64,000 nt of DNA from Ruminococcus sp. (GCA_017457955.1 JAFTGL010000004.1:124001-188000); one strand, 5' to 3'. Counted from the stretch's first letter, positions 24,635 to 34,418 are shown. The notes: generated by a model not told the origin, from the sequence alone. Translations and numbers: made by a program.

Positions 24635-27160
24635 ATGAAGTTTTCATTCTCTACAAAGGGCTGGCACGATATTTCTTTTGAAGAATTTTGTACAGCCGCC
24701 GAGTATTTCAAATTCGAGGGCATCGAGCCCCATAATATCAACAACGCGGCTTTCTCCGAAAAAAGCGGCGTTTTCCATGAGTATTCCGCCGCGGCGACGC
24801 TGCGCATGCTCTATGACCGCAATCTGAGCCTGCCGTGTATCGACGTCATCAACGATATTGCGGATGAAGCGCAGTATGAAGCGGCAATCGCCGAGATCGA
24901 GCGCTGCCTGCAGATCGCGGCGAATCTCCACATCCCGAATATCCGCCTGAGAGCCGAGCACCACGATGACACCGATAAAGCGGTGCAGAACGTCAAGACG
25001 CTGATCGAAGCTGTTTTGCCTGTTGCGGAGCGCGACAAGATCTCTCTGCTGATCGAGACCCGCGGCATGTATGCCGACACCGCGCTCCTGCGCGACACGC
25101 TCGAGTATTTCGCAAGCGACTATGTAGCGTCATTGTGGAACATGTCCGCCGCATACTTCACCGTCGGCGAGAGTCCTGCTCAGATCATTTCGAACCTCGG
25201 CGCGTATGTCCGCCACGTTCACCTCAACGACGGCGTCAAGACTGACGACGGTATTGAGTACCGCCTTGTCGGCGAGGGCGATCTGCCGATCAAGGAGACC
25301 ATGAAAGCCCTGCGTTCCGTCAACTACGACGGCTTCATTTCCCTCGTCTGGGACCCCCGCTGGTGCCCCGAGCTGGATGATATGGACATCATCTTCGCCC
25401 AGTTCATCAGCTACATGAAGCAGTTCGCGGACACCTCCAAGAACGAATCCGCGCTGTACTGGAACAACCGCCACACCGGCAAATTCGTCTGGAAGAAGGA
25501 GACGCTGATCGACGCGACCTTCTCCGACGTCCTTGACCGCATGGTAGAGGAATTTCCCGACCAGCTCGCGTTCAAATATACCTCTCTCGACTATACCCGC
25601 ACTTATTCGGAGTTCCGCGACGACGTCGACGAGTTCGCCCGCGTACTGATCGCCTTAGGCGTCAAGGCGGGTTCACACGTCGCGGTATGGGCATCCAACG
25701 TTCCCCAGTGGTACATTGCCTTCTGGGCGACCGTCAAATTAGGCGCGGTACTGGTCACCGTCAACACCGCTTATAAGATCCATGAAGCGGAATATCTTTT
25801 AAAACAGAGCGATACCCATACCGTCATCATCACCGAGGGCGCGAAGGATACCAAGTATGGCGAGATCATCGCCCGCCTGTGCCCCGAGCTGGAGAACGTC
25901 AAGGAAGGCGAACAGCTCCACGCGAAGCGTCTGCCGTTCCTTCGCAACGTCATCACCGTCGGCTTTGAGCAGAAGGGCTGTCTCACATGGGAAAAGGCGC
26001 TGGGCTACGCGTCCAAAACGCCCAAGAGCGAAGTTTACCGCATGGCTTCTCTGGTCGACAAGGACGACGTCTGCAACATGCAGTACACCTCGGGTACGAC
26101 AGGCTTCCCCAAGGGTGTTATGCTGACCCACTACAATATCGTCAACAACGGCAAGAATATCGGCGACCGCATGGATCTTTCCACCGAGGACCGCATGATG
26201 ATCCAGGTGCCGATGTTCCACTGCTTCGGCATGGTTCTGGCGATGACTGCCTCCATGACCCACGGCACCACCATCCTGCCCCTGCCGTATTTCAGCCCGA
26301 AGCCGGCACTTGCGTGTATCAACAATGAGCATATCACCGCCTTCCACGGCGTTCCGACCATGTTCATTTCGCTTTTAGAGCACCCCGATTTCCCGAAAAC
26401 CGACTTCTCCTATATGCGCACGGGTATCATGGCAGGCTCTCCCTGCCCGATCGACAAGATGCGCGAGGTCGTTGATAAAATGAACATGACCGAGATCACC
26501 ATCGTCTACGGTCAGACCGAGGCTTCTCCCGGCTGTACCATGAGCTCCACCGAGGATTCAATCGAGGTGCGCGTCAACACGGTCGGCAAGGAGCTGCCCG
26601 AGATTGAGTGCAAGATCGTCGATCCCGAGACGGGGGAGGAGTGTCCTCCGAACGTCAACGGCGAATTCCTCGCACGCGGCTACAACATCATGAAGGGCTA
26701 TTATAAAATGCCCAAGGAGACTGCCGAAGCCATCGACAAGGACGGCTGGCTCCACACGGGCGACCTCGCCTGCAAGACCGAGGACGGCTACTACAAGATC
26801 ACAGGTCGTCTGAAGGACATGATCATCCGCGGCGGTGAGAACATCTATCCTAAAGAGATCGAAGAATTCATCTATACTAACCCGAAGGTCTCCGACGTAC
26901 AGGTCATCGGCGTTCCCGATGAAAACTACGGCGAAGAGATCATGGCATGCGTCATCCTCAAAGAAGGCGAGACCATGACCGAGCAGGAGATGAAGGACTT
27001 TATCGGCGCGAGCATGGCGCGTCATAAGGTGCCGAGATACATCGACTTTGTCGACAGCTTCCCGATGAACGCCGCGGGCAAGATCCTCAAGTACAAGATG
27101 CGCGAGGACGCGGTCGAAAAGCTCGGACTCCAGAAGGCGAACAGTGTGGTGACGGCATGA
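24635..27160 (+). CDS. TIM-barrel isomerase-like domain fused to acyl-CoA ligase
   Basis: An 841-residue protein in two parts. Residues 1-275 resemble the sugar phosphate isomerase/epimerase (AP endonuclease 2-like) TIM barrel (LLIETRG, HVHLNDG, LVGEGDLPIKETMKALRSVNYDGFISL); the final barrel Glu usually found after ISL appears to be Val. Residues about 290-830 are an AMP-forming acyl-CoA ligase with TSGTTGFPKG from 486, YGQTEASPG, GWLHTGDLACKTEDGYY, RGGENIYPKEIE and AAGKILKYK. It is 83 bases behind the LeuA-like gene, under the Leu T-box. By analogy with the Ile- and Val-controlled ligases, isovalerate is a candidate substrate (inference). Confidence 0.85.
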   Translation: MKFSFSTKGWHDISFEEFCTAAEYFKFEGIEPHNINNAAFSEKSGVFHEYSAAATLRMLYDRNLSLPCIDVINDIADEAQYEAAIAEIERCLQIAANLHIPNIRLRAEHHDDTDKAVQNVKTLIEAVLPVAERDKISLLIETRGMYADTALLRDTLEYFASDYVASLWNMSAAYFTVGESPAQIISNLGAYVRHVHLNDGVKTDDGIEYRLVGEGDLPIKETMKALRSVNYDGFISLVWDPRWCPELDDMDIIFAQFISYMKQFADTSKNESALYWNNRHTGKFVWKKETLIDATFSDVLDRMVEEFPDQLAFKYTSLDYTRTYSEFRDDVDEFARVLIALGVKAGSHVAVWASNVPQWYIAFWATVKLGAVLVTVNTAYKIHEAEYLLKQSDTHTVIITEGAKDTKYGEIIARLCPELENVKEGEQLHAKRLPFLRNVITVGFEQKGCLTWEKALGYASKTPKSEVYRMASLVDKDDVCNMQYTSGTTGFPKGVMLTHYNIVNNGKNIGDRMDLSTEDRMMIQVPMFHCFGMVLAMTASMTHGTTILPLPYFSPKPALACINNEHITAFHGVPTMFISLLEHPDFPKTDFSYMRTGIMAGSPCPIDKMREVVDKMNMTEITIVYGQTEASPGCTMSSTEDSIEVRVNTVGKELPEIECKIVDPETGEECPPNVNGEFLARGYNIMKGYYKMPKETAEAIDKDGWLHTGDLACKTEDGYYKITGRLKDMIIRGGENIYPKEIEEFIYTNPKVSDVQVIGVPDENYGEEIMACVILKEGETMTEQEMKDFIGASMARHKVPRYIDFVDSFPMNAAGKILKYKMREDAVEKLGLQKANSVVTA

Positions 27161-27966
27161 GAAACGGATTTCAGGTGATCGACACCCACTGCCACATCTA
27201 CCCCGAGAAGATCGCCGCGAAGGCGGTCGCGGGGACGGATACCTTCTACGGCACCGTCGCGAAGTGCGACGGGACGGCGCGCCGTCTTTTAGAAATTAAC
27301 TCTGAGGCTGGTATAGATCATGCACTCGTCCAGAGCGTTGCTACAACTCCTAAACAGGTCAATTCCATCAATAACTTCATCGCTGAGACGGTCGCTGCTT
27401 CCGACGGCAAGCTGACGGGACTCGGTACTCTCCATCCTGACAGCGCCGATCAGCGAGAGGACGTCAGGCATTTGGCGGAGCTGGGGCTTAAAGGAGTAAA
27501 ACTCCATCCCGACATCCAGCAGTTCAAGATCGATGACTACCGCTGTCTGAAGATCTATGAGCTGTGTGAGGAATACGGACTTCCGATCCTCATGCATACG
27601 GGCGACAAGCGCTATGATTATTCCAACACCAACCGCCTGATCCCGATCCTCGAAACCTACACGAACCTGACGATCATCGGCGCGCACATGGGCGGCTGGT
27701 CGCTGTGGGACGAAGCAAGCAAAGAGCTGAAGGATATCCCGAACCTCTATGTCGACTGCTCGTCCACGATGTACTGGGTACCGCTCGACAAGACTGCCGA
27801 GATCATCCGCCGTTACGGAGCGGATAAGGTGCTGTTCGGCACGGACTATCCCATGTGGGACCCGCGCGAGGAGCTTAAGATGTTCTTCGAACTCGGACTG
27901 ACCGAAGAAGAAATGAAGCTGATCCTCAGCGAAAATGTGAAAAAGGTATATGACTTAGATATATGA
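27157..27966 (+). CDS. amidohydrolase-family metal-dependent TIM-barrel protein
   Basis: A 269-residue protein of the amidohydrolase 2 family. Metal motifs are complete: DTHCH near the N-terminus, GVKLHPD, LMHTGD, GAHMGG and GTDYPMWDP. It overlaps the ligase fusion by four bases (ATGA) and ends the Leu-T-box operon at a strong terminator. Family members are hydrolases or decarboxylases of small organic acids; the substrate here is unknown. Its coupling to the ligase suggests a role in the same acid-handling route. Confidence 0.85.
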   Translation: MRNGFQVIDTHCHIYPEKIAAKAVAGTDTFYGTVAKCDGTARRLLEINSEAGIDHALVQSVATTPKQVNSINNFIAETVAASDGKLTGLGTLHPDSADQREDVRHLAELGLKGVKLHPDIQQFKIDDYRCLKIYELCEEYGLPILMHTGDKRYDYSNTNRLIPILETYTNLTIIGAHMGGWSLWDEASKELKDIPNLYVDCSSTMYWVPLDKTAEIIRRYGADKVLFGTDYPMWDPREELKMFFELGLTEEEMKLILSENVKKVYDLDI

Positions 27967-28005
27967 AGCAAAAGCCGCTGGGTATTTACACTCAGCGGCT
28001 TTTGC
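27967..28005. terminator. strong bidirectional terminator
   Basis: A long perfect-looking stem GCAAAAGCCGCTG / CAGCGGCTTTTGC closes the Leu operon; the A-run on its left arm can also serve the converging minus-strand gene. Confidence 0.85.
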
Positions 28006-28561
28006 TGTGCTTCCTTTTTGGAAAACGAAATCGTTTCTTTTTGTTATTATTCTCTGAAAGAAATTTAGAGCAGTTGTATTTCTTGTTCGGGTCTACAGGC
28101 GCATAGCGGAGCCTTTCACGCTCTTCTATGAGCTGTAAGAATTCCTCTGTACTCTGCGCCGCGCACAGCCGTGCCGTAAAGCCCGCGTCCATCAAGAGGT
28201 GCATCAGGCGGGACTTTGCTTCGATATGTTCGTCTGAGCCGCTTTTGCCCGCGATCATGAAGATCAGCCTGACGGGGCGGTGATCCGGCGCGCCGTAATC
28301 GACGCCGTCTTTGACGGTGACCGCGCTGATCGTAGTTTGTGCCGATCCGCTGTGCATGACGTCGGGGATCGCGACGCGGCATGCGACGGCGCTGTTGCCC
28401 TGCTTTTCGCGCTCCTGTATCTCGCGTCGGAGCGCTTTCGGGTTATGGATACAGCCGCTTTTCTTCTGCAGGCGTATCAGGCGCTCGAGCGCTTCGTCCT
28501 TGGAGTACAGCTCTGCGCCGATCTCGATTCTGTTTTCACTGAGCAGTTCACGGATATTCAT
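27992..28561 (-). CDS. PTS EIIA (fructose/nitrogen type)-like protein with altered active site
   Basis: The 189-residue protein starts at ATG 28561 (MNIRELLSENRIEIG) and matches the EIIA type-2 domain over residues 1-150, with a lysine-rich C-terminal tail. The segment that normally carries the phosphorylated histidine (AIPH) reads AIPDVMHSG, with D67 at the usual place and H70 three residues on. No EIIB or EIIC genes are nearby. It could be a regulatory EIIA-like protein. Neither this ATG nor one at 28597 has a clear ribosome site. Confidence 0.6.
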   Translation of the reverse strand: MNIRELLSENRIEIGAELYSKDEALERLIRLQKKSGCIHNPKALRREIQEREKQGNSAVACRVAIPDVMHSGSAQTTISAVTVKDGVDYGAPDHRPVRLIFMIAGKSGSDEHIEAKSRLMHLLMDAGFTARLCAAQSTEEFLQLIEERERLRYAPVDPNKKYNCSKFLSENNNKKKRFRFPKRKHSKSR

Positions 28562-28670
28562 ATGGCTATTATGCGCCGGTGTAGGATTTCTATGCATTTA
28601 TTGTAACTTGACTGATGGGTGATTATGCGGTAAAATAAGCATGAGTTTATATGACTTGAAGTGATATGAA

Positions 28671-29552
28671 ATGAGTAAGATTTTTATATCGGGGCTTGTG
28701 AACGTCGAGACCTCCTGCGCGGTGCGGGGATTTCCGATCGGCTACAGCCCGATCGACTATAACTTTTTCGGCGTGAATACCATCGCCTCGGGCGTAGGGC
28801 TGAATGTCGCTCTGGCATTATCCGCACTGGGCGACAGCGTGAGTCTCGCTTCTTTTGTCGCCGACGACGCGGCGGGCGTATCCGTCCGTGCGGCAAGTGT
28901 ACCGATTGCCGACTGCCGCTATTATCCGTGTAAGGAGACGGCGCAGAGCGTGGTGCTCTATGAGCCCGACGGCAGGAGAAAGGTCTATACTGACTTAAAA
29001 GACATGCAGGAGCTTTCTTTGCCCGCATCGGCGTCGGATGATGTTGACAGCTTTGACGCGTTCTGCCTGTGCAATATCAACTTCTCGCGACCCTTGCTCG
29101 AAAAAACGCATCGGACAGGCAAGCCTGTTTTCTGCGACGTGCACTGCCTGAGCGATATCAGCGATGGCTACAATGCCGACTTCATGCGATACGCGGACGT
29201 GCTGTTCCTGTCCAATGAAGCGATTCGGGACAGGGAAGAGGACTTTGTCCGACAGCTTTCGCGGGTCTATGCGTGTAAAATCATTGTGGTCGGCATGGGC
29301 GACCAGGGCGCTTTGCTCTATACGCGCGATACCGACAGCTTTGCGATGATCCCGTCTGTATACACCCGCGAGGTGGTCAACACTGTCGGCGCGGGCGACG
29401 CGCTGTTCTCGGCGTTCGTACATTTTTATCTGAAAGGCGAATCACCCGAAAATGCCCTGAGATACGCTGTGACCTTCGCATCCTACAAAATCGGTGAGAG
29501 CGGCGCATCCAAAGGCTTTTTATCCGAAGAAGCGTTGCAAAAAATACTATAA
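28671..29552 (+). CDS. PfkB-family carbohydrate kinase
   Basis: A 293-residue ribokinase/PfkB-type kinase. It has the N-terminal SGLVNVET start of the fold, the ASGVGLNVALALSALGDSV segment that corresponds to the GGxxxN sugar-binding motif, and the catalytic NTVGAGDALFSAF near residue 240, including the anion hole and the base Asp. The substrate (a sugar or nucleoside) cannot be read from sequence. It is transcribed away from the EIIA-like gene. Confidence 0.88.
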   Translation: MSKIFISGLVNVETSCAVRGFPIGYSPIDYNFFGVNTIASGVGLNVALALSALGDSVSLASFVADDAAGVSVRAASVPIADCRYYPCKETAQSVVLYEPDGRRKVYTDLKDMQELSLPASASDDVDSFDAFCLCNINFSRPLLEKTHRTGKPVFCDVHCLSDISDGYNADFMRYADVLFLSNEAIRDREEDFVRQLSRVYACKIIVVGMGDQGALLYTRDTDSFAMIPSVYTREVVNTVGAGDALFSAFVHFYLKGESPENALRYAVTFASYKIGESGASKGFLSEEALQKIL

Positions 29553-29576
29553 ATCGGGTGCGGGTATCCCGCCCGC

Positions 29577-29619
29577 CATTATTCTTCATTCATTATTCTT
29601 TATTCACTATTCACTTATC
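29577..29619. repeat. short low-complexity ATTATTC/ATTCACT tract
   Basis: Repeated ATTATTCTT, ATTCATTATTC and TATTCACTATTCAC units lie in the gap before the flippase-like gene. It looks like simple-sequence expansion; no further structure is visible. Confidence 0.4.
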
Positions 29620-29635
29620 AAAAAGGGGGTGTCCG

Positions 29636-30736
29636 ATGAACACCAAAAAACCAAGTCTCAAAAAGCAGATTTTGAATATGTCGGTGCTGTTGGCGATGAT
29701 CGGACTGACCTTCTTCATCATCTTCCGCAACAAGGACGGCTTTTCGATCGCTTCGGTCGGCGAGTTTGTCAAAAAGATACACTATCCCTTTTTGATCGGC
29801 GCGTTCCTGTGCATGATCCTGAACATCGGCTTCAAGGGCATGAGCATCGGCGTGCTGTCGCGCACGATGGGCTATCACAAGAGCCCTTTGAAGAACTATT
29901 CCTACGCCTCCGCGGATATCTACTTCTCCGCGATCACCCCTTCCGCGACGGGCGGTCAGCCCGCCTCGGCGTATTACATGGTCAAGGACGGTATCCCGAT
30001 CTCCCATACGACGGCGATCCTCAGCGTGAATCTCCTGATGTACACCGCGTCGCTGATGGCGCTGGCGCTCATCACCTTTATCTTAAGACCGAACCTGTTT
30101 TTCAACATCGACTCGTGGATCGTCAAGGCGTGTATCATCGCGGGACTTTTGGTACAGCTGTTATTCCTGTCGGTATACGTGATGATCATGATCTCCGAGA
30201 AGCTGGTCATGAGGATCGCAAGGTGGCTTGTCAGTATCGCGGCGCTCTTTCGTATCGTGAAGCATAAGGACGAGTATATCGGACGTATCGACGCTTCCGT
30301 CGTTCGCTTCAAGAACTCCGTTCTCCTGCTCAGCCACAGCAAAAAGGCTCTGTTTGCGTCGTTCATGCTCAACTTCATCGAGCGGCTGACGTACATTTCC
30401 ATCGGCGTTCTGGTCTTTTACGGAGCGCTGTACAACATCCCGGAGCTTGCGGGCGTGAAGATCAGCGTGATAGACATTTACGCCCTCGAAGCCTACTGCT
30501 GGTTCGGCGCGTACTGTATTCCGCTGCCCGGCGCTGTCGGCGCGAGTGAAGCGATCTTCAACAACGTGTTCAAAATGGTCATCAGCAACGTGATATTGCT
30601 CAGCTCCACGATGGTCATTACCAGAGGTATCAACTTCTATATCAGCTTCATCTTCGCGGGGATCGTAACGCTGATCCATCATATCCGCGTCCATTTCATC
30701 AAACCGAAAATCGAAGAAAAGAAACAAAAAGCGTGA
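29636..30736 (+). CDS. lysylphosphatidylglycerol synthase/UPF0104-type flippase-like membrane protein
   Basis: A 366-residue protein with about eight membrane helices, of the UPF0104 family (the transmembrane part of MprF-type proteins). The YASADIYFSAITPSATGGQPASAYYM region and the GAYCIPLPGAVGASEAIF region are family signatures. There is no C-terminal aminoacyl transferase domain, so it is likely a lipid translocase or related function. ATG 29636 has an AAAGGGGGTG site; an earlier ATG at 29558 lies in the low-complexity tract. Confidence 0.85.
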   Translation: MNTKKPSLKKQILNMSVLLAMIGLTFFIIFRNKDGFSIASVGEFVKKIHYPFLIGAFLCMILNIGFKGMSIGVLSRTMGYHKSPLKNYSYASADIYFSAITPSATGGQPASAYYMVKDGIPISHTTAILSVNLLMYTASLMALALITFILRPNLFFNIDSWIVKACIIAGLLVQLLFLSVYVMIMISEKLVMRIARWLVSIAALFRIVKHKDEYIGRIDASVVRFKNSVLLLSHSKKALFASFMLNFIERLTYISIGVLVFYGALYNIPELAGVKISVIDIYALEAYCWFGAYCIPLPGAVGASEAIFNNVFKMVISNVILLSSTMVITRGINFYISFIFAGIVTLIHHIRVHFIKPKIEEKKQKA

Positions 30737-30763
30737 GCCGTTTTGAACAGCTCACGCTTTTCT
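30730..30763 (+). terminator. terminator after the flippase-like gene
   Basis: The stem AGCGTGAGC / GCTCACGCT is followed by TTTTCTT. Confidence 0.88.
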
Positions 30764-30802
30764 TAAATATTCATTTAGGAGAGAAAAAAGTAATTAGTAA
30801 GA

Positions 30803-31306
30803 TCAGAATACGAAGAATCCCAGAACGCCGATCAGTACGCCGATCGCGGCTCCGCTGACGACGTCGCGGATGAAGTGTACGCCCGAAAGGACTCTGGTCA
30901 CGCCGATCGCCGCGGCTAAGAACAGCATGATGACGCCGATACGGGTCTGGATGTACAAAAATGCCATCGCGATAATGAACGCGCAGACCGTGTGGCGGGA
31001 GGGGAAGCTCTTACCCGCGGTCTTTTTGCTGACGGGCGGGGTGTAATTGTACACCTCATAGGGGCGCTTTGCGTTGATGATCGCCCGCACGATCGTCACC
31101 AAGATCAGCGTGCACAGCGGGATCAGGGTGAATCTTAGGAATACTTCGCTGCCGAGCCCCTCGTTGACAGCTAATATAATCAGCTGTACGGGATAGAAAA
31201 TATACATCACAAGCGGCAGAACGTCATGCAGTGCCTTGATGGTGGTGTTGCGCGCTTTGGTCTGTGAAAAATACGCGCTCATTTCTCTGTAGTTTTCGCC
31301 TTTCAT
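30803..31306 (-). CDS. PAP2-family phosphatase
   Basis: A 167-residue membrane phosphatase of the phosphatidic acid phosphatase 2 type. The three catalytic motifs are present: NAKRPYE (motif 1), SFPSRHT (motif 2) and TRVLSGVHFIRDV (motif 3). About four membrane helices surround them. It could hydrolyse undecaprenyl-PP or lipid phosphates at the outer face. A GAAAGGAAG site precedes the ATG. Confidence 0.9.
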   Translation of the reverse strand: MKGENYREMSAYFSQTKARNTTIKALHDVLPLVMYIFYPVQLIILAVNEGLGSEVFLRFTLIPLCTLILVTIVRAIINAKRPYEVYNYTPPVSKKTAGKSFPSRHTVCAFIIAMAFLYIQTRIGVIMLFLAAAIGVTRVLSGVHFIRDVVSGAAIGVLIGVLGFFVF

Positions 31307-31458
31307 TCTGCCACTTCCTTTCAGTCATTTGATGTTACAGCTATATGATAACAGGCGTTTGTGTCGCTGTTTAGAACAAAAAATGACCAATTTATTAACA
31401 TTCTATGATGATTTTTTGAAATCGTTCCGATTTCCCGAAAGATATTACAGCTTTGTTA

Positions 31459-33303
31459 TCAAATGCTTAATTCTACATCTACGTTGTAACTCTCCATCCA
31501 GTAGTCCACCTCGATGAGGTAGGCGAGGATCTGCGGGGCTTTCATCAGCTGTCCGTACCACGGCGATTTGATATTGTCGGGGTGCTCCATGATATCCCTT
31601 ACGCCGTCTTTGTCGAGCAGACCGTTGATGCGTCTGCTCTTATCGCTCAGGATCATTTCGACCTTTTTGCGGCACAGCTCCATGTAGACGGGGTTGTGGG
31701 TCTTTGGATAAGGGCTCTTTTTGCGGTAGCAGATGTCATAGGGAAGGATCCCCTCAAACGCCTTGCGGATAATGCCCTTTTCTCTGCCGTTCAGGGCTTT
31801 GAGCTCCCACGGCATGTTGTAGGCGCAGTCGATCAGGCGGTAATCGCAGAACGGCACTCTGACCTCGAGCCCCGAGTACATCGAGCACCTGTCCTTGCGC
31901 TCCAGAAGGCACTGCATGAACCAGTAGTAGTTGAGGTGGAGCATCTCGCGCATGCGCCTGTCGACCTTGCTGTCGTCGGGCAGAGTATCGGCGGAGCGGA
32001 TGGTGTCGAGATACTTTTCCCTGACGTATTCTTCACCGCGCGGCAAAAGCCCCTTTTTCAGCACCTGCCGTCTGACGCCCTGCTCCCGCGACCACGGAAA
32101 GCAGTCCTCAAAGAGGATCTCATGGTTGTGATACCACGGATACCCGCCGAACAGTTCGTCGGCACATTCGCCCGACAGCGCAACGGTGAAGTTCTTTTTG
32201 ATCTCCTTGCAGAACAGCAAAAGCGACGAGTCGATATCCACATACCCGGGCAGATCTCTGGCAATCACCGAGGGATAGAGCGCCTCCAAAACGTCCTCGT
32301 TGTCGAGAACGATCTCATGATGCCGCGAGCCCGTGCTCTGCGCCATCAGCCCGATATACTCATAGTCGGCGTTCGGCTGGAACAGGGACTTTGTGAAATA
32401 CTGCTTGTTGTCGGTGTATTCGACCGAGTAGGTGTCGATAGACGGCAGTTTATTTCTTTTGCGGAAATTTGAAGCCGTCTGACAGATAATAGACGAATCC
32501 AGCCCGCCCGAGAGGAAGAAGCACATCGGCACGTCGCTGACCAGCTGGCGTTCGATCGCGTCGGTCAAAAGAAAACGGAGCTTTTCGATTGTCTGGGACT
32601 CGCTTTCCTCATGAGGATGGGCATGAAGCTGAAAGTAGCGGGTCTTATCGAGTCTGCTGTTTTCATAGACCGCGTATTCCCCGGGCAATAATTCCCGAAT
32701 CCTCTTAAAGATCCCGTTGCCCGGCGTTCTGGCGGGACCTAGGAAAAACAGCTCGTATAACCCTTCTTCCGTGACGGCAGGGGAGACGATCCCGCTTTCG
32801 AGGATCGCTTTGATCTCTGAGCCGAAGAGGATACCGTCTTTGTAAACATGATAGAACAGCGGCTTGACTCCGACTCGGTCGCGGCAGAGGAACAGCCGCT
32901 TTGCGCCTTCCTCATACACCGCAAAGGCAAAGATACCGTTGAGCTTTTCGGCACACTTCTCCTTGTAGTAGCAGTATGCCTTGAGCAGTACTTCCGTATC
33001 GCTGTGCGTACCGAAGCCGAAGCCGACCGCTTTCAGCTCGTCTCTGAGTTCGTCCGTATTGTACAGCTCGCCGTTATAGACGATGGTATATTTTTCACCC
33101 TCATACAGGGTGCTTATCGGCTGCTGACCGTTCTCGGGGTCGATGACGCTCAGCCGCCGGTGCAGTAAGGCGACATTCCCGCGGATGTACTCGCCGTGCT
33201 CGTCGGGACCGCGCCGTCTGAGACTTTCCGACATCCTTCGTAATTCTTCCTGCATTTCATTCATCGGTCTGCTGTGATCCAGCCAGCCTGCTATTCCGCA
33301 CAT
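31459..33303 (-). CDS. asnB: asparagine synthase (glutamine-hydrolysing)
   Basis: A 614-residue AsnB-type enzyme that amidates aspartate with glutamine and ATP. It starts MCGIAGW, so the N-terminal Cys2 nucleophile of the class II amidotransferase domain is present, and it has YNGELYN and SDTEVLL. The synthetase domain has the PP-loop SGGLDSS in FFLSGGLDSSIIC and the C-terminal CDYRLIDCAYNMPWELK region. An excellent GGAGGTAACTT site precedes the start. It lies three bases after ylbJ on the same strand, so the two share a transcript. Confidence 0.96.
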   Translation of the reverse strand: MCGIAGWLDHSRPMNEMQEELRRMSESLRRRGPDEHGEYIRGNVALLHRRLSVIDPENGQQPISTLYEGEKYTIVYNGELYNTDELRDELKAVGFGFGTHSDTEVLLKAYCYYKEKCAEKLNGIFAFAVYEEGAKRLFLCRDRVGVKPLFYHVYKDGILFGSEIKAILESGIVSPAVTEEGLYELFFLGPARTPGNGIFKRIRELLPGEYAVYENSRLDKTRYFQLHAHPHEESESQTIEKLRFLLTDAIERQLVSDVPMCFFLSGGLDSSIICQTASNFRKRNKLPSIDTYSVEYTDNKQYFTKSLFQPNADYEYIGLMAQSTGSRHHEIVLDNEDVLEALYPSVIARDLPGYVDIDSSLLLFCKEIKKNFTVALSGECADELFGGYPWYHNHEILFEDCFPWSREQGVRRQVLKKGLLPRGEEYVREKYLDTIRSADTLPDDSKVDRRMREMLHLNYYWFMQCLLERKDRCSMYSGLEVRVPFCDYRLIDCAYNMPWELKALNGREKGIIRKAFEGILPYDICYRKKSPYPKTHNPVYMELCRKKVEMILSDKSRRINGLLDKDGVRDIMEHPDNIKSPWYGQLMKAPQILAYLIEVDYWMESYNVDVELSI

Positions 33304-33306
33304 AAG

Positions 33307-34365
33307 TTACCTCCGTATCTGATGTTGATGAACGCTCCCGACAAAGCAGAGCGACGACAGTACCAGCGCTCCCGAACCGAATAAAGTAGCTGACTTTGCA
33401 AAGGTCAAGGGGACGTCTGATGAGTTGAAAACGCTCTGTTCCACGGGGAAAATCATAAGTAATATATATGCAGCTGCCGCGGTGATTATACCCTGTAAAA
33501 TTCTGAATAGGAAAAATAATACCTTGTTGACGGAGAGCTTTCCGATCCCCGCGTAGATCTGCAAATGCACCGAGATCCCGCCGAAGCCGACAAAGAAGGC
33601 GATCAGGTACAGCGGATAGCTCCCGCACATCCGCTGACAGCCCGTCGTGATCTCGATGAACGCCGAGAGGACGGCGGCAAGAGACGGTGAGGGCGAGACT
33701 GCCGAGATCACCTCGATGAACGCGGAGCAGATCACCACCATCGCGCACATATGAAAGGTCGATTTTGAAGCGTCCGCAACGGACGAGATCAGCAGGTTGT
33801 TGCCCGATCTCTTTACAACAGGAGCAGTCAGCGGCGGTTCGGCAGAAATCGATCTTCCGATGATAACGCCCGCAAGGACGGTGCCGATCAGCTCGGCGAA
33901 CAGCAAAATTCTTCCTGCCCCAACGTTGTTCAGCAAAGCGCCGCCGACATAATTCAAAAGAAACCCCGGACCCGCGCAGACGGCGATACAGACGAGCTTC
34001 TCAGCTTCTTTTATGCCGATCCGCCTTTCCTCATACAGCGCGGCGGCGCACCTCGCCCCGACAGGATACCCGCCGATCATGCTCAGCAGGATGACCGACA
34101 GCCCCGCCGCGGATACGCCGAACAAACCTTTCGCGAGACCCCCGAGCGGTTTTGAAAACCACTCCGCGATACCGCTTTTGACGATATACGACGACAGCGC
34201 CATAAAGAGGAAGAGCGACGGCACCAGCGCTTCGATACAAAAGAGGATTCCTTTCCTGATCCCTTCCGAACATTCCGCTGAAAACCGCAGACAGAGATAA
34301 ATGCCGAAAACGGCGAAAAAAAGAGCCGATATTTTCCGAAAATCAAACATTTTGCGCAAATTCAT
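33307..34365 (-). CDS. ylbJ: sporulation integral membrane protein YlbJ-like
   Basis: A 352-residue membrane protein with nucleoside-recognition (gate) domains and about eight helices. IGGYPVGARCAAALYEERRI and CAGPGFLLNYVGG are typical of YlbJ, a sigma-E-controlled spore envelope protein. I chose ATG 34365 (MNLRKMFDFRK) with a weak GGTGA site; a 21-residue upstream extension looks non-coding. It is divergent from yqfC/yqfD, forming a sporulation cluster with a shared 53-base intergenic region. Confidence 0.85.
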   Translation of the reverse strand: MNLRKMFDFRKISALFFAVFGIYLCLRFSAECSEGIRKGILFCIEALVPSLFLFMALSSYIVKSGIAEWFSKPLGGLAKGLFGVSAAGLSVILLSMIGGYPVGARCAAALYEERRIGIKEAEKLVCIAVCAGPGFLLNYVGGALLNNVGAGRILLFAELIGTVLAGVIIGRSISAEPPLTAPVVKRSGNNLLISSVADASKSTFHMCAMVVICSAFIEVISAVSPSPSLAAVLSAFIEITTGCQRMCGSYPLYLIAFFVGFGGISVHLQIYAGIGKLSVNKVLFFLFRILQGIITAAAAYILLMIFPVEQSVFNSSDVPLTFAKSATLFGSGALVLSSLCFVGSVHQHQIRR

Positions 34366-34418
34366 ATCATTCACCGTTAATATATATGCGGTTTGGTTCA
34401 TAAAAATAAACGGGTGAT

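Noticed and set aside
29577..29619. Possible direct-repeat array (CRISPR-like)
   Set aside because: Units are short and irregular with no spacers; simple AT-rich repeats. No CRISPR array or cas gene is present in the window.
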